A stretch of DNA of 64,000 bases from Salinicola acroporae (GCF_003206615.1 NZ_PZJW01000003.1:124001-188000), one strand, 5' to 3'. Shown: positions 18,340-33,213, counted from the first letter of the stretch. The notes: generated by a model not told the origin, from the letters alone. A program made the numbers and translations.

Positions 18340-18693
18340 ATGAGTACAGTGGAGTCCTTCGCTCCAACCCCGATGTTCTTCACTGATGCCGCCGCCAGGC
18401 GGGTCAGGGCACTGGTCGCCGAAGAGAACAACCCCGAGCTGAAGCTGCGGGTCTATGTCACGGGTGGTGGCTGTTCGGGGTTCCAGTATGGATTCGACCT
18501 CGGCGACAAGACGGCCGAGGACGATACCGTCATCGACAACGGCGACGTCAGTCTGGTGGTGGATCCTCTCTCCTATCAGTATCTGGTGGGTTCGACGGTG
18601 GATTTCGAGGAGGGGCTCGCTGGCGCCCGATTCGTCATCAAGAACCCCAACGCCCAGTCCACCTGCGGCTGTGGGGCCTCGTTTTCTGTCTGA
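18340..18693 (+). CDS. erpA: Iron-sulfur cluster insertion protein ErpA
   Basis: 117 residues (E. coli ErpA 114). The A-type carrier cysteines are visible: [11 protein letters not shown] in the centre and the terminal [11 protein letters not shown]. The start was placed at [16 protein letters not shown]; upstream in-frame codons fall in noncoding-looking DNA. ErpA delivers Fe-S clusters to IspG/IspH, respiratory enzymes and others. Its spacing from flanking genes suggests a single-gene unit. Confidence 0.95.
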   Translation: MSTVESFAPTPMFFTDAAARRVRALVAEENNPELKLRVYVTGGGCSGFQYGFDLGDKTAEDDTVIDNGDVSLVVDPLSYQYLVGSTVDFEEGLAGARFVIKNPNAQSTCGCGASFSV

Positions 18694-18761
18694 ACCGGCA
18701 GTGACTAACGGTCCGCCGTCCCTGGCTGCGGCCTAGGTCGACTTGACCTTCAGTAACAATC

Positions 18762-18810
18762 TTCCTCAAGGTAGTCATTGATTGTCCCGATCGAACAATG
18801 ACTTGAGGAA
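18762..18810 (+). promoter_or_regulatory. RBS-sequestering hairpin in the leader of the ABC transporter operon
   Basis: TTCCTCAA (18762-18769) and GTCATTG (18774-18780) pair with TTGAGGAA (18803-18810) and CAATGAC (18796-18802) across a 15-nt loop, with a small bulge on the 5' side. The 3' arm contains the GAGGA Shine-Dalgarno of the gene starting at 18814. Fifteen paired bases would hide the ribosome-binding site, suggesting translational control. Confidence 0.55.
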
Positions 18811-18813
18811 CTT

Positions 18814-19587
18814 ATGAAAAACAACATGACGCCGAGCCACTGGCTCGCCATCCCCGCCGTCGCACTCTCCCTGAGCGTTTCCGGGCTGGCCTCTGCTCAG
18901 GACACCACGCTCAAGGCCGTCACCGATCCCAGCTTCGTCCCGTTCGAGATGATGGATCAGGAGAGCGGAGAGATGGTCGGTTTCGATATGGACATCCTTC
19001 ACGAGATCGCCGATCGCGCAGGTTTCGACGTCGATCTCAACACCATGGATTTCAACGGCATCATCCCCGCCGTGCAAACCGGCAACGTCGACCTGGCCAT
19101 CGCCGGCATCACCATCACCGACGAGCGCCAGCAGATCGTCGACTTCAGCGATCCCTACTACGATTCCGGCCTGCGCATCCTGGTTGCCGATGGCAGCGAC
19201 GTCAGCTCGCTGGACGACCTCGAAGGCAAGCGCATCGCCACCAAGATCGGCTCCACCAGCTACGACTACCTGCAGGAAAAACTGGGCGATAGCGCCGAAA
19301 TCACGCCCTATCCGGGCAGTTCCGACATGTACATGGCCCTGATGGGCGGCAGCGCCGATGCGGTCTTCTACGACGCCCCCAACGTGGGCTATTTCGCCCA
19401 GACCAAGGGCGAGGGCAAGGTCAAGACGGTCGGTCCGCTCTACGAGGGCCAGCAGTACGGTATCGCCTTCGCCAAGGGGAGCGACTGGGTCGAGCCGGCC
19501 AATGAGGCGCTCGAGGCCATGCATGAGGACGGCACCTACGACGATATCCACAAGAAGTGGTTCGGCGAAGCACCGGAATCCGAGTGA
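18814..19587 (+). CDS. Polar amino-acid ABC transporter, periplasmic binding protein
   Basis: 257 residues with a Sec signal peptide (about residues 1-29, cut after SGLASAQ or nearby) and a type-II periplasmic binding fold of family 3: DPSFVPFEMMDQESGEMVGF, DMDILHEIADRAG, NGIIPAVQTGNVDLAIAGIT, FSDPYYDSGLRILV. The arrangement resembles GlnH/HisJ. Ligand-pocket residues cannot be assigned confidently, so glutamine is only one possibility. It is the first gene of a three-gene importer; its ribosome-binding site lies in the predicted hairpin immediately upstream. Confidence 0.9.
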   Translation: MKNNMTPSHWLAIPAVALSLSVSGLASAQDTTLKAVTDPSFVPFEMMDQESGEMVGFDMDILHEIADRAGFDVDLNTMDFNGIIPAVQTGNVDLAIAGITITDERQQIVDFSDPYYDSGLRILVADGSDVSSLDDLEGKRIATKIGSTSYDYLQEKLGDSAEITPYPGSSDMYMALMGGSADAVFYDAPNVGYFAQTKGEGKVKTVGPLYEGQQYGIAFAKGSDWVEPANEALEAMHEDGTYDDIHKKWFGEAPESE

Positions 19588-19723
19588 CCGCACCCGCCTG
19601 ACCGGGGGCCGACGCCAGTGGCGCGGCCCCCGGATGGTTTGTGGAGAACGCCACTCCCAGAGTGGCCGGAGATCTCTCGTCGTGACGCGATGAGAGATCT
19701 CATCGTTGCCAACGGAGATCCCC

Positions 19724-20392
19724 GTGGAATTCAACTTCCAGTTCGACTGGCAGGCGGCCATCGATTCGCTGCCGTTCCTGCTCAAGGGCTTGCCCTACAC
19801 CCTGCTCATCTCCTTCGCCGGCCTCGCCATCGGCTTCGTCATCGGCATCGTCTTCGGATTGATGCGAATCGGCCCTTCACGCTGGATACGCTGGCCCGCC
19901 GTCGTCTACGTGGAGGTGTTTCGCGGCACCCCAGTGCTGGTCCAGGTCCTGTTCATCTTCTATGGCCTGCCGACGCTACTCGGTGGCCCCATCGACGCAT
20001 TGACCGCCGGGATCGCGGCCATCGCCCTCAACGCCGGCGCCTATATCTCCGAGATCGTGCGCGGCGGCGTGCAATCGATCGAGCGGGGCCAGCGCGAGGC
20101 CGGGCTGTCGCTGGGGCTTTCCCCGCCCCAGACCTTTCGCTACGTGATCTGGCCACAGGCGCTACGCCGGATGATTCCCGCACTCGGCAACCAGGGCATC
20201 GTCAGTATCAAGGACACTTCGCTGTTCTCGGTCATCGGTGTGGGCGAGCTGGTCCGCCAGGGTCAGGTCTATATCGCCAATACCTTCACCGCGCTGGAGG
20301 TCTATTTCATGATCGCCCTGCTCTACCTGGCGATTACCCTGAGTCTGTCGTTGGCTCTGAGTCTGCTCGAACGCAAGGGGTTAGTGGGATGA
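19724..20392 (+). CDS. Polar amino-acid ABC transporter permease (HisM/GlnP type)
   Basis: 222 residues from a GTG with GGAG six bases upstream; a TTG 18 bp earlier is in frame but less well placed. There are five or so membrane segments and the EAA coupling loop [20 protein letters not shown], followed by [35 protein letters not shown] is the usual family signature. It forms the transmembrane channel with the ATPase encoded next, whose ATG overlaps its TGA. Confidence 0.93.
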   Translation: MEFNFQFDWQAAIDSLPFLLKGLPYTLLISFAGLAIGFVIGIVFGLMRIGPSRWIRWPAVVYVEVFRGTPVLVQVLFIFYGLPTLLGGPIDALTAGIAAIALNAGAYISEIVRGGVQSIERGQREAGLSLGLSPPQTFRYVIWPQALRRMIPALGNQGIVSIKDTSLFSVIGVGELVRQGQVYIANTFTALEVYFMIALLYLAITLSLSLALSLLERKGLVG

Positions 20393-21180
20393 ACGATAGC
20401 GCAAACCGGCAAGAGACCGCCCAATCGTCCGGCTCATCGCCGATCGTGCGTCTCGAAGGGGTCAACAAGCACTTTGGCCGCCTGCACGTGATGCAGGACA
20501 TCGACCTGAGCGTGGCCCAGGGCGAGGTCGTGGTAATCATCGGCGCCAGTGGCTCGGGAAAATCGACGCTGATCCGCTGCGTCAATGGTCTCGAGCCATT
20601 CCAGTCCGGTCGTATCGAGGTCGACGGCAAGACGCTGCTGCCCAATGGCGCCAGCGGCAAGTCGCTGCAGGCAGTCCGTACCGAGGTCGGCATGGTGTTC
20701 CAGCAGTTCAACCTGTTCCCGCATCTGTCGATCCGCGACAACGTCACCCTGGCGCCACGCAAGGTCCGCGGCATGACCCGGCGGCAGGCCAATGCCATCG
20801 CCGACAGGCTACTGGAGCGGGTCGGCATCTCGGATCAGGCCGACAAACATCCGACTCAACTCTCCGGGGGACAGCAACAGCGGGTGGCGCTGGCCCGGGC
20901 GTTGGCCATGGAACCTCGCCTGATGCTGTTCGACGAGCCGACCTCCGCGCTGGATCCGGAGATGATCGGTGAAGTGCTGGATGCCATGCGGGAACTGGTC
21001 AACGACGGCATGACCATGATGATCGTCACCCACGAAATGGGCTTCGCCCGCGAGGTCGCCGATCGCGTGGTATTCGTCCACGGCGGCCAGATCGTCGAAC
21101 AAGGCCCACCCGATCAGCTGTTCGATCAGCCCCGCCACGAGCGCACCCAAGCGTTTCTCTCCCGCGTGCTCAAGCACTAG
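20389..21180 (+). CDS. Polar amino-acid ABC transporter ATP-binding protein (GlnQ type)
   Basis: 263 residues, with an N-terminal extension of about 20 residues before the domain. Walker A is GASGSGKST, the Q-loop is [13 protein letters not shown], the signature is [15 protein letters not shown], Walker B is [14 protein letters not shown], and the H-switch is [10 protein letters not shown]. It powers uptake with the binding protein and permease encoded upstream; ATGA overlap indicates translational coupling. It is the last gene before the putative oriC region. Confidence 0.94.
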   Translation: MNDSANRQETAQSSGSSPIVRLEGVNKHFGRLHVMQDIDLSVAQGEVVVIIGASGSGKSTLIRCVNGLEPFQSGRIEVDGKTLLPNGASGKSLQAVRTEVGMVFQQFNLFPHLSIRDNVTLAPRKVRGMTRRQANAIADRLLERVGISDQADKHPTQLSGGQQQRVALARALAMEPRLMLFDEPTSALDPEMIGEVLDAMRELVNDGMTMMIVTHEMGFAREVADRVVFVHGGQIVEQGPPDQLFDQPRHERTQAFLSRVLKH

Positions 21181-21339
21181 CGCTCGGTTCACAAACAGAA
21201 AGCGCGGATGGGTCTCCTCCGCGCCTCCCCCGATCCCTCTTTGTCTCCTCCCTTTTATTGGCTCATCCAGACCGGATTCGGTCCCAGGCGTCGTGCGATC
21301 GAGCTCGTCGGGGCCGGAAAAATCGATAGCGTGCCCCGG

Positions 21340-21780
21340 ATTTCATCACCCGTGGGTTATCCCGAAGCGTATTTTTTGCCTGTGGACAGTTTTTTCACCG
21401 ATCTGCCTCCAGCCCTGACGCCTCAGGCACCTCGGCACGATCGGGGGTTTGTTGACCGTCGCGGTAACAGCTACCGTATGCAGCGGTGGATAACCCGTGC
21501 GCGGTCGTGCCTGTGTACAAGAGACAAAGCTGTCCACAGGAATCAACGCCCTTGTCAGCAGGCTCGTCAGAGCTTGTCAAGCAATCGAATAACAATCCAA
21601 GAGCATGATTTTGTTATCGAATTTTTACTTATCCACGGAAAGTGTCCACACCAATAGTCACTATCACAACAGAACTTCTTTATATATTTTTCATTTTTTT
21701 ATAATGAATCTGATGACTGACCGATCGCCTCGATCCCGGTGTGGAAAACCCCTGACGGTTACCCACAGGAGGTTTATACT
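21340..21780. other. Putative chromosomal replication origin (oriC)
   Basis: Within the 748-bp gene-free stretch 21181-21928 there is a cluster of DnaA-box-like 9-mers matching TTATNCACA in eight of nine positions: GGTGGATAA (21485), TGTGTACAA (21512), TTATCCACG (21629), TGTGGAAAA (21740) and TTACCCACA (21759). Weaker copies lie at 21381, 21530 and 21642. A strongly AT-rich tract (about 21675-21712) could be the unwinding element, and several GATC sites are present. The neighbours mnmG-rsmG-parA-parB are the classic origin-proximal genes. Open frames across this region have no protein-like character. Confidence 0.8.
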
Positions 21781-21928
21781 GGGCGGCTTTCGTGGCCACC
21801 GAACCCTAGGGGCCATGCCATCGCCGTCGTGAACAGGACGGTAAAATCGGCTTGGCCGATTTCGTGATCCATTCATCGTCGGGTGCCCGCTCGAGCCAGA
21901 GCGCCGCGGGCACCTCGTGAGGTAAACC

Positions 21929-23820
<1,892 letters not shown>

Positions 23821-23824
<4 letters not shown>

Positions 23825-24468
23825 CACCGAGGTGTGAACGGATTCTCGATGAGGGGCTGGCGGCGCTGAGCGTCCCTTGCGACGCCGGTCAGCGTCAGAG
23901 ATTGCTGGCGCTGCTCGCGCTGTTGCACAAGTGGAATCGCGCCTATAACCTCACCGCAGTACGCTCGCCCGAGGCGATGGTCAGCCGTCATCTGCTGGAT
24001 AGCGCCAGCGTCGCTTTCGCCGTGGGTGGCACCAACTTGCTGGACGTCGGCTCGGGGCCGGGTTTCCCGGGACTGGTATTGGCGATTCTGGATCCCGGCC
24101 TTCAGGTCACGCTGCTGGACAGTAACGGCAAGAAAGTCCGTTTTCAGCGCCAGGCGGTGATGGAGCTGGGGCTCGCGAACGTGCGCTGCGAGCAGGTCCG
24201 GGTCGAATCCTTCGATGCCACGTTCGACCAGATCATCTCGCGTGCCTTCGCCGCGCTGGGGGATTTCATCGGGCTTACCGAGCCGTTGCTGGCCCAGGGC
24301 GGCGAGTGGCTGGCGATGAAAGGGGGCCTGGAACCCCGGGAACTCGAATCGTTGCCGTCCCATGTCGTGGTGCGCGAGCAGCTTGCCCTGGCGGTACCCG
24401 GTGTGGACGACGCCGAACGTCAGCTGCTACGCCTCGGGCGGGACGAACAGGCGGGCCGTCGCCAGTAG
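23821..24468 (+). CDS. rsmG: 16S rRNA (guanine527-N7)-methyltransferase RsmG (GidB)
   Basis: 215 residues. The SAM-binding motif is [36 protein letters not shown] and [10 protein letters not shown] precede it, as in E. coli RsmG, and [12 protein letters not shown] follows. It methylates G527 of 16S rRNA; loss gives low-level streptomycin resistance in model bacteria. It is translationally coupled to mnmG and lies 111 bp before parA. Confidence 0.96.
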
Positions 24469-24579
24469 GCTCGGCATGGGCCAGACGTGATGAATACCGG
24501 CGTCGTCGACGCCGGGCCGGATCAGCGCCAGCGGATCGCTCGCGATCCACAGGATCAGTCTCGACGAAGGGAGTCGCCA

Positions 24580-25347
24580 GTGACCAGAATCATTGCATTG
24601 ACCAACCAGAAGGGCGGCGTGGGTAAGACGACGACCGCGGTCAATCTGGCGGCTTGCCTGGCGGCGCTCGATCGACGGGTATTGCTGATTGATCTTGACC
24701 CCCAGGGTCATGCCACCATGGGCAGCGGCGTCGACAAGCACGACCTCGACGGCAGCGTCCTTGACGTGCTGCTCGGTGAGAAAAGTGCCGCCGAGGTGAT
24801 CGTCGATTGCGCGGTGGCCGGCTATGCACTGCTGCCGGGCAACGGCGACCTGACCGCCGCCGAGGTCGACCTGCTCGATCGCGATGGTCGCGAACGGGTG
24901 CTTCAGACCGCGATCCAGAGCGTTGCCGCCGACTACGACGTGGTGATGATCGACTGCCCCCCGTCCCTCAACATGTTGACGGTCAATGCGCTCACTGCCG
25001 CTCACGGTGTGTTGATCCCGGTACAGTGCGAATTCTATGCGCTGGAGGGATTGTCGGCGCTGCTCGACACCGTCGAGCAGATCCAGGAGAGCGTGAATCC
25101 CATCCTCGAGATCTTCGGCATCGTGCGCACCATGTACGACCCGCGCAACAGCCTGACCCGCGACGTCAGCAAGCAGCTCGGCCAGTATTTCGGCGATTCT
25201 CTACTCAAGACCACCATCCCGCGCAATGTGCGGGTGGCGGAAGCGCCCAGTCACGGCGTGCCCGTCACCAAGTACGCGCGGCTCTCGCGTGGCAGCCAGG
25301 CGCACCGCGTCCTGGCCAAGGAACTGATTCGCCGGCTGGCGCTGTAA
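24580..25347 (+). CDS. parA: Chromosome partitioning ATPase ParA (Soj)
   Basis: 255 residues from a GTG start with AGGGAG seven bases upstream; the start was chosen because MTRIIALTNQKGGVGKTTTA-type sequence is the conserved N-terminus. The deviant Walker A KGGVGKTT spans residues 11-18, and the A' and B motifs (LIDLDPQGHATMG; VMIDCPPSLNMLT) follow. It lacks the N-terminal DNA-binding extension of plasmid ParA proteins, so it is the chromosomal type. It segregates replication origins with ParB, encoded 28 bp downstream. Confidence 0.96.
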   Translation: MTRIIALTNQKGGVGKTTTAVNLAACLAALDRRVLLIDLDPQGHATMGSGVDKHDLDGSVLDVLLGEKSAAEVIVDCAVAGYALLPGNGDLTAAEVDLLDRDGRERVLQTAIQSVAADYDVVMIDCPPSLNMLTVNALTAAHGVLIPVQCEFYALEGLSALLDTVEQIQESVNPILEIFGIVRTMYDPRNSLTRDVSKQLGQYFGDSLLKTTIPRNVRVAEAPSHGVPVTKYARLSRGSQAHRVLAKELIRRLAL

Positions 25348-25375
25348 TGACGATGACTGCTGCGAGGAATACCCC

Positions 25376-26290
25376 ATGACGACGCGCAAACGCCCGCTGG
25401 GCCGCGGTCTCGATGCCCTGATCGGTTCCAGTGCCCGTCGCCGCGACAGCCTGTCGCCGGAGTCGGGATCCGACAAGCCCTCGCCAGCCCAGGCGCCGCC
25501 GGGATTCGATGCTACCGAGGAGCGGCTCGAGCGCCTGCCGTTGCGGCAGCTGACCCGCGGCAAGTACCAGCCGCGGCGCGATATCCAGCCCGAGGCGCTG
25601 GAAGAGCTGGCCGATTCGATCCGTGCTCAGGGCGTGATGCAGCCGATCGTGGTGCGACAAATTGGCGCAGAGCGTTACGAGATCATCGCTGGCGAGCGCC
25701 GCTGGCGAGCGTCGCAGCTGGCCGAACTCGAGACCATCCCCGCCGTCATCCGCGAAGTCAGCGACGAGGTCGCCCTGGCGCTCGCCCTGATCGAGAACAT
25801 CCAGCGCGAGAACCTCAATCCGGTCGAGGAGTCGATGGCGCTCAAGCGTCTGCTCGACGAGTTCGAGCTGACCCAGCAGCAGGTGGCCGATGCGGTCGGT
25901 CGGTCGCGGGCCCAGGTCGCCAATCTCCTCCGCCTGCTGGCGCTGGATCCGCAGGTGCTGACGCTACTCGAACGTGGCGATCTGGACATGGGCCACGCCC
26001 GTGCCCTGCTGAGTCTGCCGGCCGCCAAGCAGCGTCATGCGGCCCATGAAGTCGTGGCGCGCGAGCTCACCGTTCGCCAGACCGAGGCCCTGGTCAAACA
26101 GATTGCCAGTGGCCAGACCAAAGCCGATGCCAAGAAGCCGCCGGCGGACGTCGGCCGGCTCGAGAATCGTCTCGCCGATCTGCTGGGCGCGCCGGTCAAG
26201 ATTCACCACAACAGTTCCGGCAAGGGACGAGTCACCATTCGTTACACCAGCCTCGATGAGCTAGATGGCATACTCGGACACATTCGCTGA
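25376..26290 (+). CDS. parB: Chromosome partitioning protein ParB (Spo0J), CTPase
   Basis: 304 residues. The N-terminus RPLGRGLDALIG is the ParA-contacting segment. The ParB/Srx CTP-binding fold contains LTRGKYQPRRDIQPEALEEL, QPIVVRQ and IIAGERRWRA (the GERRxRA box), followed by a central helix-turn-helix (LTQQQVADAVGRSRAQVANLL) for parS and a C-terminal dimerisation region. It spreads from parS near the origin. I did not find a perfect parS (TGTTTCACGTGAAACA) in the window. Confidence 0.96.
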   Translation: MTTRKRPLGRGLDALIGSSARRRDSLSPESGSDKPSPAQAPPGFDATEERLERLPLRQLTRGKYQPRRDIQPEALEELADSIRAQGVMQPIVVRQIGAERYEIIAGERRWRASQLAELETIPAVIREVSDEVALALALIENIQRENLNPVEESMALKRLLDEFELTQQQVADAVGRSRAQVANLLRLLALDPQVLTLLERGDLDMGHARALLSLPAAKQRHAAHEVVARELTVRQTEALVKQIASGQTKADAKKPPADVGRLENRLADLLGAPVKIHHNSSGKGRVTIRYTSLDELDGILGHIR

Positions 26291-26405
26291 ATCCGCACCG
26301 GCCGTCGGTGTCCAGAGCTGTCAAAACATTTAGCGCGTTAACGGAAATTACGCACTTTTCGTGATCGTTTACTTGGGGAGACGCCTCAGATCGGTGCAGG
26401 TTCGG

Positions 26406-26434
26406 TTGAAGCGGCATGACCGCTTCTCTATAAT
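26406..26434 (+). promoter_or_regulatory. Sigma-70 promoter upstream of the atp operon
   Basis: TTGAAG (26406-26411) and a perfect TATAAT (26429-26434) are separated by 17 bp, placing transcription start near 26441, about 85 bp before atpI. The region between parB and atpI has no other gene. Confidence 0.75.
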
Positions 26435-26524
26435 CCGCCGAGATTTGCCAGGCTGACGCCGAACGCAGACAGCGCACGCGGAAATGTCACTATCATCCCA
26501 GGAATCAACGGCGAGACCGACGCC

Positions 26525-26935
26525 ATGCAACCAGCGGCACCGGCCAAGCTTCCCAGACCGCGAATCGCGGGGTTGATCCTGTTACAGTGCGGCGTGGTGA
26601 TGGGGCTGGTCCTCATCGGTTGGGGGTTCTGGGACCGCGGGACGGCGTTTTCCGCTTTGACCGGTGGTCTCGTTGCCGCCATGCCCAACGCCTTCTTCGC
26701 CTGGCGCGCCTTTCGCTATCAGGGGGCGGCGCAGGCGAGATACATAGTCAAGAGTTTCTACCACGCCGAGGCCGGCAAGTTCGGTTTGACGGCGGCACTG
26801 TTCACGCTGGTGTTCGTGACCGTGCCCCCCTCAAACCCCGCTTTCTTCTTTGGCGCTTATGTCGTGACGCTGCTGGCGCACTGGTTGGGGCCCTGGCTCC
26901 TGCGTCGCCCGTCACACATTCAATCTCGAGGCTGA
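26525..26935 (+). CDS. atpI: ATP synthase accessory protein I
   Basis: 136 residues with four hydrophobic segments, including GLILLQCGVVMGLVLIGW and the conserved ALTGGLVAAMPNAFFAWRAF. AtpI is a non-essential membrane protein that helps assemble the c-ring. It is the first gene of the atp operon and lies three bases before the atpB ATG region. Sequence is weakly conserved in this family, so the call rests on topology, the GG-x8-NAFFAWR motif and position. Confidence 0.9.
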   Translation: MQPAAPAKLPRPRIAGLILLQCGVVMGLVLIGWGFWDRGTAFSALTGGLVAAMPNAFFAWRAFRYQGAAQARYIVKSFYHAEAGKFGLTAALFTLVFVTVPPSNPAFFFGAYVVTLLAHWLGPWLLRRPSHIQSRG

Positions 26936-27805
<870 letters not shown>

Positions 27806-27822
27806 GTAGCGTTTCCCGTTAA

Positions 27823-28128
<306 letters not shown>

Positions 28129-28195
28129 CGTCGCCTCAAGGCCCTCGAGGCCCCGGTGACCCTAACCCCAAACCCGTGACGCGAGAGGTGCTGGC

Positions 28196-28666
28196 GTGAA
28201 TCTGAACCTTACACTGATTGGTCAGGCCATTGCCTTTGCCGTCTTCGTCTGGTTCTGCATGAAGTATGTATGGCCGCCGGTCATGCAGGCGCTGCAGGAA
28301 CGACAGAAGAAGATTGCCGATGGTCTGGATGCAGCCAGCCGTGCGACCCGTGATCTCGAACTGGCTCAGGAAAAAGCCGAAGAGACACTGCGGGAGAGCA
28401 AGGAGCAGGCGCAGCAGATCCTGGAACAGGCCAACAAGCGGGCCAATCAGATCGTCGAAGAAGCCCGTGACAACGCGCGGGCCGAAGGCGAGCGCATCAT
28501 CGAGAGCGCTCGCAGCGAAATCGATCAGGAGATCAATCGCGCGAAGGAAGAGCTGCGTGCCCAGGTATCGCTGCTGGCCGTGGCCGGCGCCGAGCGTATC
28601 CTGGAGTCCTCCATCGACGAAGCCAAGCATCGTGAGCTCGTCGACAAGCTCGCTGCCGAGCTCTAA
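28196..28666 (+). CDS. atpF: ATP synthase F0 subunit b
   Basis: 156 residues, start GTG. It begins [20 protein letters not shown], a single N-terminal membrane helix, then a long charged coiled coil (residues 35-140, [18 protein letters not shown]) that forms the peripheral stalk, ending near [19 protein letters not shown]. Length matches E. coli b (156). It lies 11 bp before atpH. Confidence 0.97.
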   Translation: MNLNLTLIGQAIAFAVFVWFCMKYVWPPVMQALQERQKKIADGLDAASRATRDLELAQEKAEETLRESKEQAQQILEQANKRANQIVEEARDNARAEGERIIESARSEIDQEINRAKEELRAQVSLLAVAGAERILESSIDEAKHRELVDKLAAEL

Positions 28667-28677
28667 GGAGGCGCACC

Positions 28678-29220
28678 ATGGCTGAATCGTCTACCGTCGC
28701 TCGACCCTACGCCAAGGCGGCGTTCGAGTTCGCGCGCGATAACAAGGCGCTCCAAGCGTGGTCCCAGAGTCTGTCACTGGTCGCCCAGGCGGCCGGTGAC
28801 GCCGATGTCCGTGAACGCATACTCGGCAACCCGCGGCTGACCTTCGAGGACAAGACCCGGCTGCTGCTGGAAGTCTGCGAAGACCAACCCTTCGACGAGA
28901 GCGTGGGCAACTTCCTGCGCCTCGTCGGCGAAAAGGGGCGTCTGGCTGCGTTGCCCGACATCTTTGACGAGTTCGAGGCGCTGCGCGCCCAGGAAGAGAA
29001 GCGGGTCGATGTCACCATCGTCTCCGCCTTCGAACTGGACGATGCGCAGCAGAACGTGCTCGCCGAGGCTCTGAAGAAGCGCCTGAATCGTGAAATCTCC
29101 ATTACCACTCAGGTGGACCGCGAGCTGCTAGGCGGCGTGATCCTGCGTACCGGCGACACCGTCATCGACGGTTCGGTACGCGGTCGATTGCAACGTCTGC
29201 GCGAAGCGCTCACCGCCTGA
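28678..29220 (+). CDS. atpH: ATP synthase F1 subunit delta
   Basis: 180 residues. The N-terminal helical domain begins [13 protein letters not shown], the family signature, and the C-terminal part contains [20 protein letters not shown] then [15 protein letters not shown]. It links the peripheral stalk to the top of F1. A GGAGG site lies directly upstream. Confidence 0.96.
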   Translation: MAESSTVARPYAKAAFEFARDNKALQAWSQSLSLVAQAAGDADVRERILGNPRLTFEDKTRLLLEVCEDQPFDESVGNFLRLVGEKGRLAALPDIFDEFEALRAQEEKRVDVTIVSAFELDDAQQNVLAEALKKRLNREISITTQVDRELLGGVILRTGDTVIDGSVRGRLQRLREALTA

Positions 29221-29236
29221 GTTCGAGGGACATGGC

Positions 29237-30781
29237 ATGCAGCAACTGAATCCTTCCGAGATCAGCGACATCATCAAGCAGCGTATCGAAAAGCTGGATG
29301 TCGCCTCCGAGGCCCGTAATCAGGGCACCGTCGTCAGCGTCGCTGACGGCATCGTCCGCATCCACGGCCTGGCCGATGCGATGCTGGGCGAAATGATCGA
29401 ATTCCCCGGTGGCGTCTTCGGCATGGCGCTCAACCTCGAGCGCGACAGCGTCGGCGCCGTGGTCCTGGGCGACTATCTCGAGCTCGAAGAGGGCATGACC
29501 GCGCAGTGTACCGGTCGTATCCTCGAAGTGCCGGTCGGTCGCGAACTGATCGGCCGCGTGGTCGACGCACTGGGCAACCCGATCGACGGCAAGGGCGACA
29601 TCGACGCCAAGATGACCGACGCGATCGAGAAGGTTGCCCCGGGCGTCATCACCCGTCAGTCGGTCGACCAGCCGGTGCAGACCGGGCTCAAGTCGATCGA
29701 CGCCATGGTGCCGATCGGTCGTGGCCAGCGCGAGCTGATCATCGGCGATCGCCAGATCGGTAAATCCGCGGTGGCGATCGACGCGATCATCAACCAGAAG
29801 GGTACGGGGATCACCTGTATCTACGTGGCCATCGGTCAGAAGCAGTCGACCATCGCCAACGTGGTGCGCAAGCTCGAACAGCACGGCGCCATGGATCACA
29901 CCATCGTGGTTGCCGCCGGTGCCGCCGATCCGGCCGCCATGCAGTATCTGGCACCCTACGCCGGCTGCACCATGGGCGAGTACTTCCGCGACCGCGGCGA
30001 AGACGCGATGATCGTCTACGACGACCTCTCCAAGCAGGCCGTCGCCTATCGCCAGATCTCGCTGCTGCTGCGTCGTCCGCCGGGTCGTGAAGCCTATCCG
30101 GGTGATGTCTTCTACCTCCACTCGCGTCTGCTCGAGCGCGCCGCGCGCGTCAACGCCGAGTACGTCGAGAAGTTCACCAATGGTGAAGTGAAAGGCAAGA
30201 CCGGTTCCTTGACCGCGCTGCCGATCATCGAGACCCAGGGCGGCGACGTCTCCGCGTTCGTTCCCACCAACGTGATCTCGATCACCGACGGCCAGATCTT
30301 CCTCGAGACGGGGCTGTTCAACTCCGGTATCCGTCCGGCGATCAACGCCGGTCTGTCGGTATCGCGTGTCGGCGGTTCGGCCCAGACCAAGATCATCAAG
30401 AAGCTCGGCGGCGGTGTACGTCTGGCCCTCGCCCAGTATCGCGAGCTGGCCGCGTTCTCGCAGTTCGCGTCGGATCTTGACGAAGCGACCCGCAAGCAGC
30501 TCGAGCATGGGCAGCGCGTCACCGAACTGATGAAGCAGAAGCAGTACTCGCCGTTGTCGGTGGCCGAGATGGGCGTCACGCTGTACGCCGCCAACGAAGG
30601 CTTCCTGGACGACGTCGCGGTCGACAAGGTGTTGGATTTCGAGCGTGCCCTGCACGACTACATGAAGTCCGAGCACGCCGATCTGCTCGACAAGATCAAC
30701 CAGAGCGGCGGCTACGACGACGAGATCCAGAAGGGTCTCAAGTCGGGTCTCGAGTCGTTCAAGTCCACTCAGACCTGGTAA
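29237..30781 (+). CDS. atpA: ATP synthase F1 subunit alpha
   Basis: 514 residues (E. coli 513). The P-loop is GDRQIGKS at 170-177; the usual GDRQTGKT carries conservative changes. [20 protein letters not shown] and the alpha signature around [17 protein letters not shown] are present. The C-terminal helical domain is intact. It forms the noncatalytic nucleotide-binding subunits of the F1 hexamer. Confidence 0.98.
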   Translation: MQQLNPSEISDIIKQRIEKLDVASEARNQGTVVSVADGIVRIHGLADAMLGEMIEFPGGVFGMALNLERDSVGAVVLGDYLELEEGMTAQCTGRILEVPVGRELIGRVVDALGNPIDGKGDIDAKMTDAIEKVAPGVITRQSVDQPVQTGLKSIDAMVPIGRGQRELIIGDRQIGKSAVAIDAIINQKGTGITCIYVAIGQKQSTIANVVRKLEQHGAMDHTIVVAAGAADPAAMQYLAPYAGCTMGEYFRDRGEDAMIVYDDLSKQAVAYRQISLLLRRPPGREAYPGDVFYLHSRLLERAARVNAEYVEKFTNGEVKGKTGSLTALPIIETQGGDVSAFVPTNVISITDGQIFLETGLFNSGIRPAINAGLSVSRVGGSAQTKIIKKLGGGVRLALAQYRELAAFSQFASDLDEATRKQLEHGQRVTELMKQKQYSPLSVAEMGVTLYAANEGFLDDVAVDKVLDFERALHDYMKSEHADLLDKINQSGGYDDEIQKGLKSGLESFKSTQTW

Positions 30782-30862
30782 GTGGCATGGCCCGCCTTCT
30801 TGTCCACGGACGAGAACGGGCCGGCCCGCCCGACTGAGCGGCATGAATCAGGGTGATCCGAG

Positions 30863-31753
30863 ATGGCAGCTGGAAAAGAGATCAAGTCCCAGATTGGGAG
30901 CATCAAGAACACGCAGAAAATCACCAGCGCCATGGAAATGGTCGCTGCGTCGAAAATGCGTCGGGCTCAGGAGCGCATGGCGGCCAGTCAGCCCTATGCC
31001 AAACTGATCCGCCGGGTGGTCGGCCACGTCGCCAAGGCCAATCCGGAATACCGTCACGACTACATGATCGAACGCGACGTCAAGCGCGTCGGTTATATCG
31101 TGGTCTCCAGTGATCGCGGGCTCGCCGGCGGCTTGAACGTCAACATGTTCAAGGCGGTGGTCAAGCACGCACGGGACTGGGACCAGAAGGGCGTGGGCGC
31201 CGATTTCGCGGCGATCGGCAGCAAGGCCGGTGGTTTCTTCCGCAAGCGCGGCGGCAACCTGCTGGCAGCCAAGAAAGGTCTTGGTGATGCGCCGGAAGCC
31301 CAGGATCTGGTCGGTAGCGTCAAGGTGATGCTCGATGCCTTCGATGAAGGCAGTCTGGATCGGCTCTACGTGGTGTACAACGAATTCGTCAACACCATGA
31401 GCCAGAAACCCGTCGTGCGTCAGTTGCTGCCTCTCGAGGCGGTCGATGACGAAGGTGATGGGGAAGAACAACCCGGTTCCGGCGACACGCACAAAAGCTG
31501 GGACTACCTGTATGAGCCGGATGCCAAGACCCTGCTCGATCACCTGCTGGTTCGCTATGTCGAATCCCAGGTGTACCAGGCCGTGGTGGAGAACGCGGCT
31601 TGTGAGCAGGCCGCGCGCATGATCGCGATGAAGAACGCGACCGACAACGCCGGCGATCTGATTGACGATCTTCAACTGGTGTACAACAAGGCGCGTCAGG
31701 CGGCCATTACCCAGGAAATTTCGGAAATCGTCGGTGGTGCCGCGGCGGTATGA
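30863..31753 (+). CDS. atpG: ATP synthase F1 subunit gamma
   Basis: 296 residues. The N-terminal helix begins [20 protein letters not shown] with [16 protein letters not shown], and the C-terminal helix contains [17 protein letters not shown], both strongly conserved. An insertion around residues 195-215 ([20 protein letters not shown]) lies in the variable globular part. It is the rotor shaft. Confidence 0.97.
   Translation: MAAGKEIKSQIGSIKNTQKITSAMEMVAASKMRRAQERMAASQPYAKLIRRVVGHVAKANPEYRHDYMIERDVKRVGYIVVSSDRGLAGGLNVNMFKAVVKHARDWDQKGVGADFAAIGSKAGGFFRKRGGNLLAAKKGLGDAPEAQDLVGSVKVMLDAFDEGSLDRLYVVYNEFVNTMSQKPVVRQLLPLEAVDDEGDGEEQPGSGDTHKSWDYLYEPDAKTLLDHLLVRYVESQVYQAVVENAACEQAARMIAMKNATDNAGDLIDDLQLVYNKARQAAITQEISEIVGGAAAV

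Positions 31754-33213
<1,460 letters not shown>

Noticed and set aside
19618-20389. Apparent 5' extension of the ABC ATPase frame
   Set aside because: It reads through the permease gene in another frame; the ATG at 20389, overlapping the permease stop, is the proper start.
21208-21657. Open frame of about 149 codons in the gene-free region before mnmG
   Set aside because: It runs across DnaA-box-like sequences and has no protein-like composition or recognisable motif; an origin explains the stretch better.
24580-26290. parS site near parAB
   Set aside because: No sequence resembling TGTTTCACGTGAAACA was found by eye; a weak variant could have been missed.
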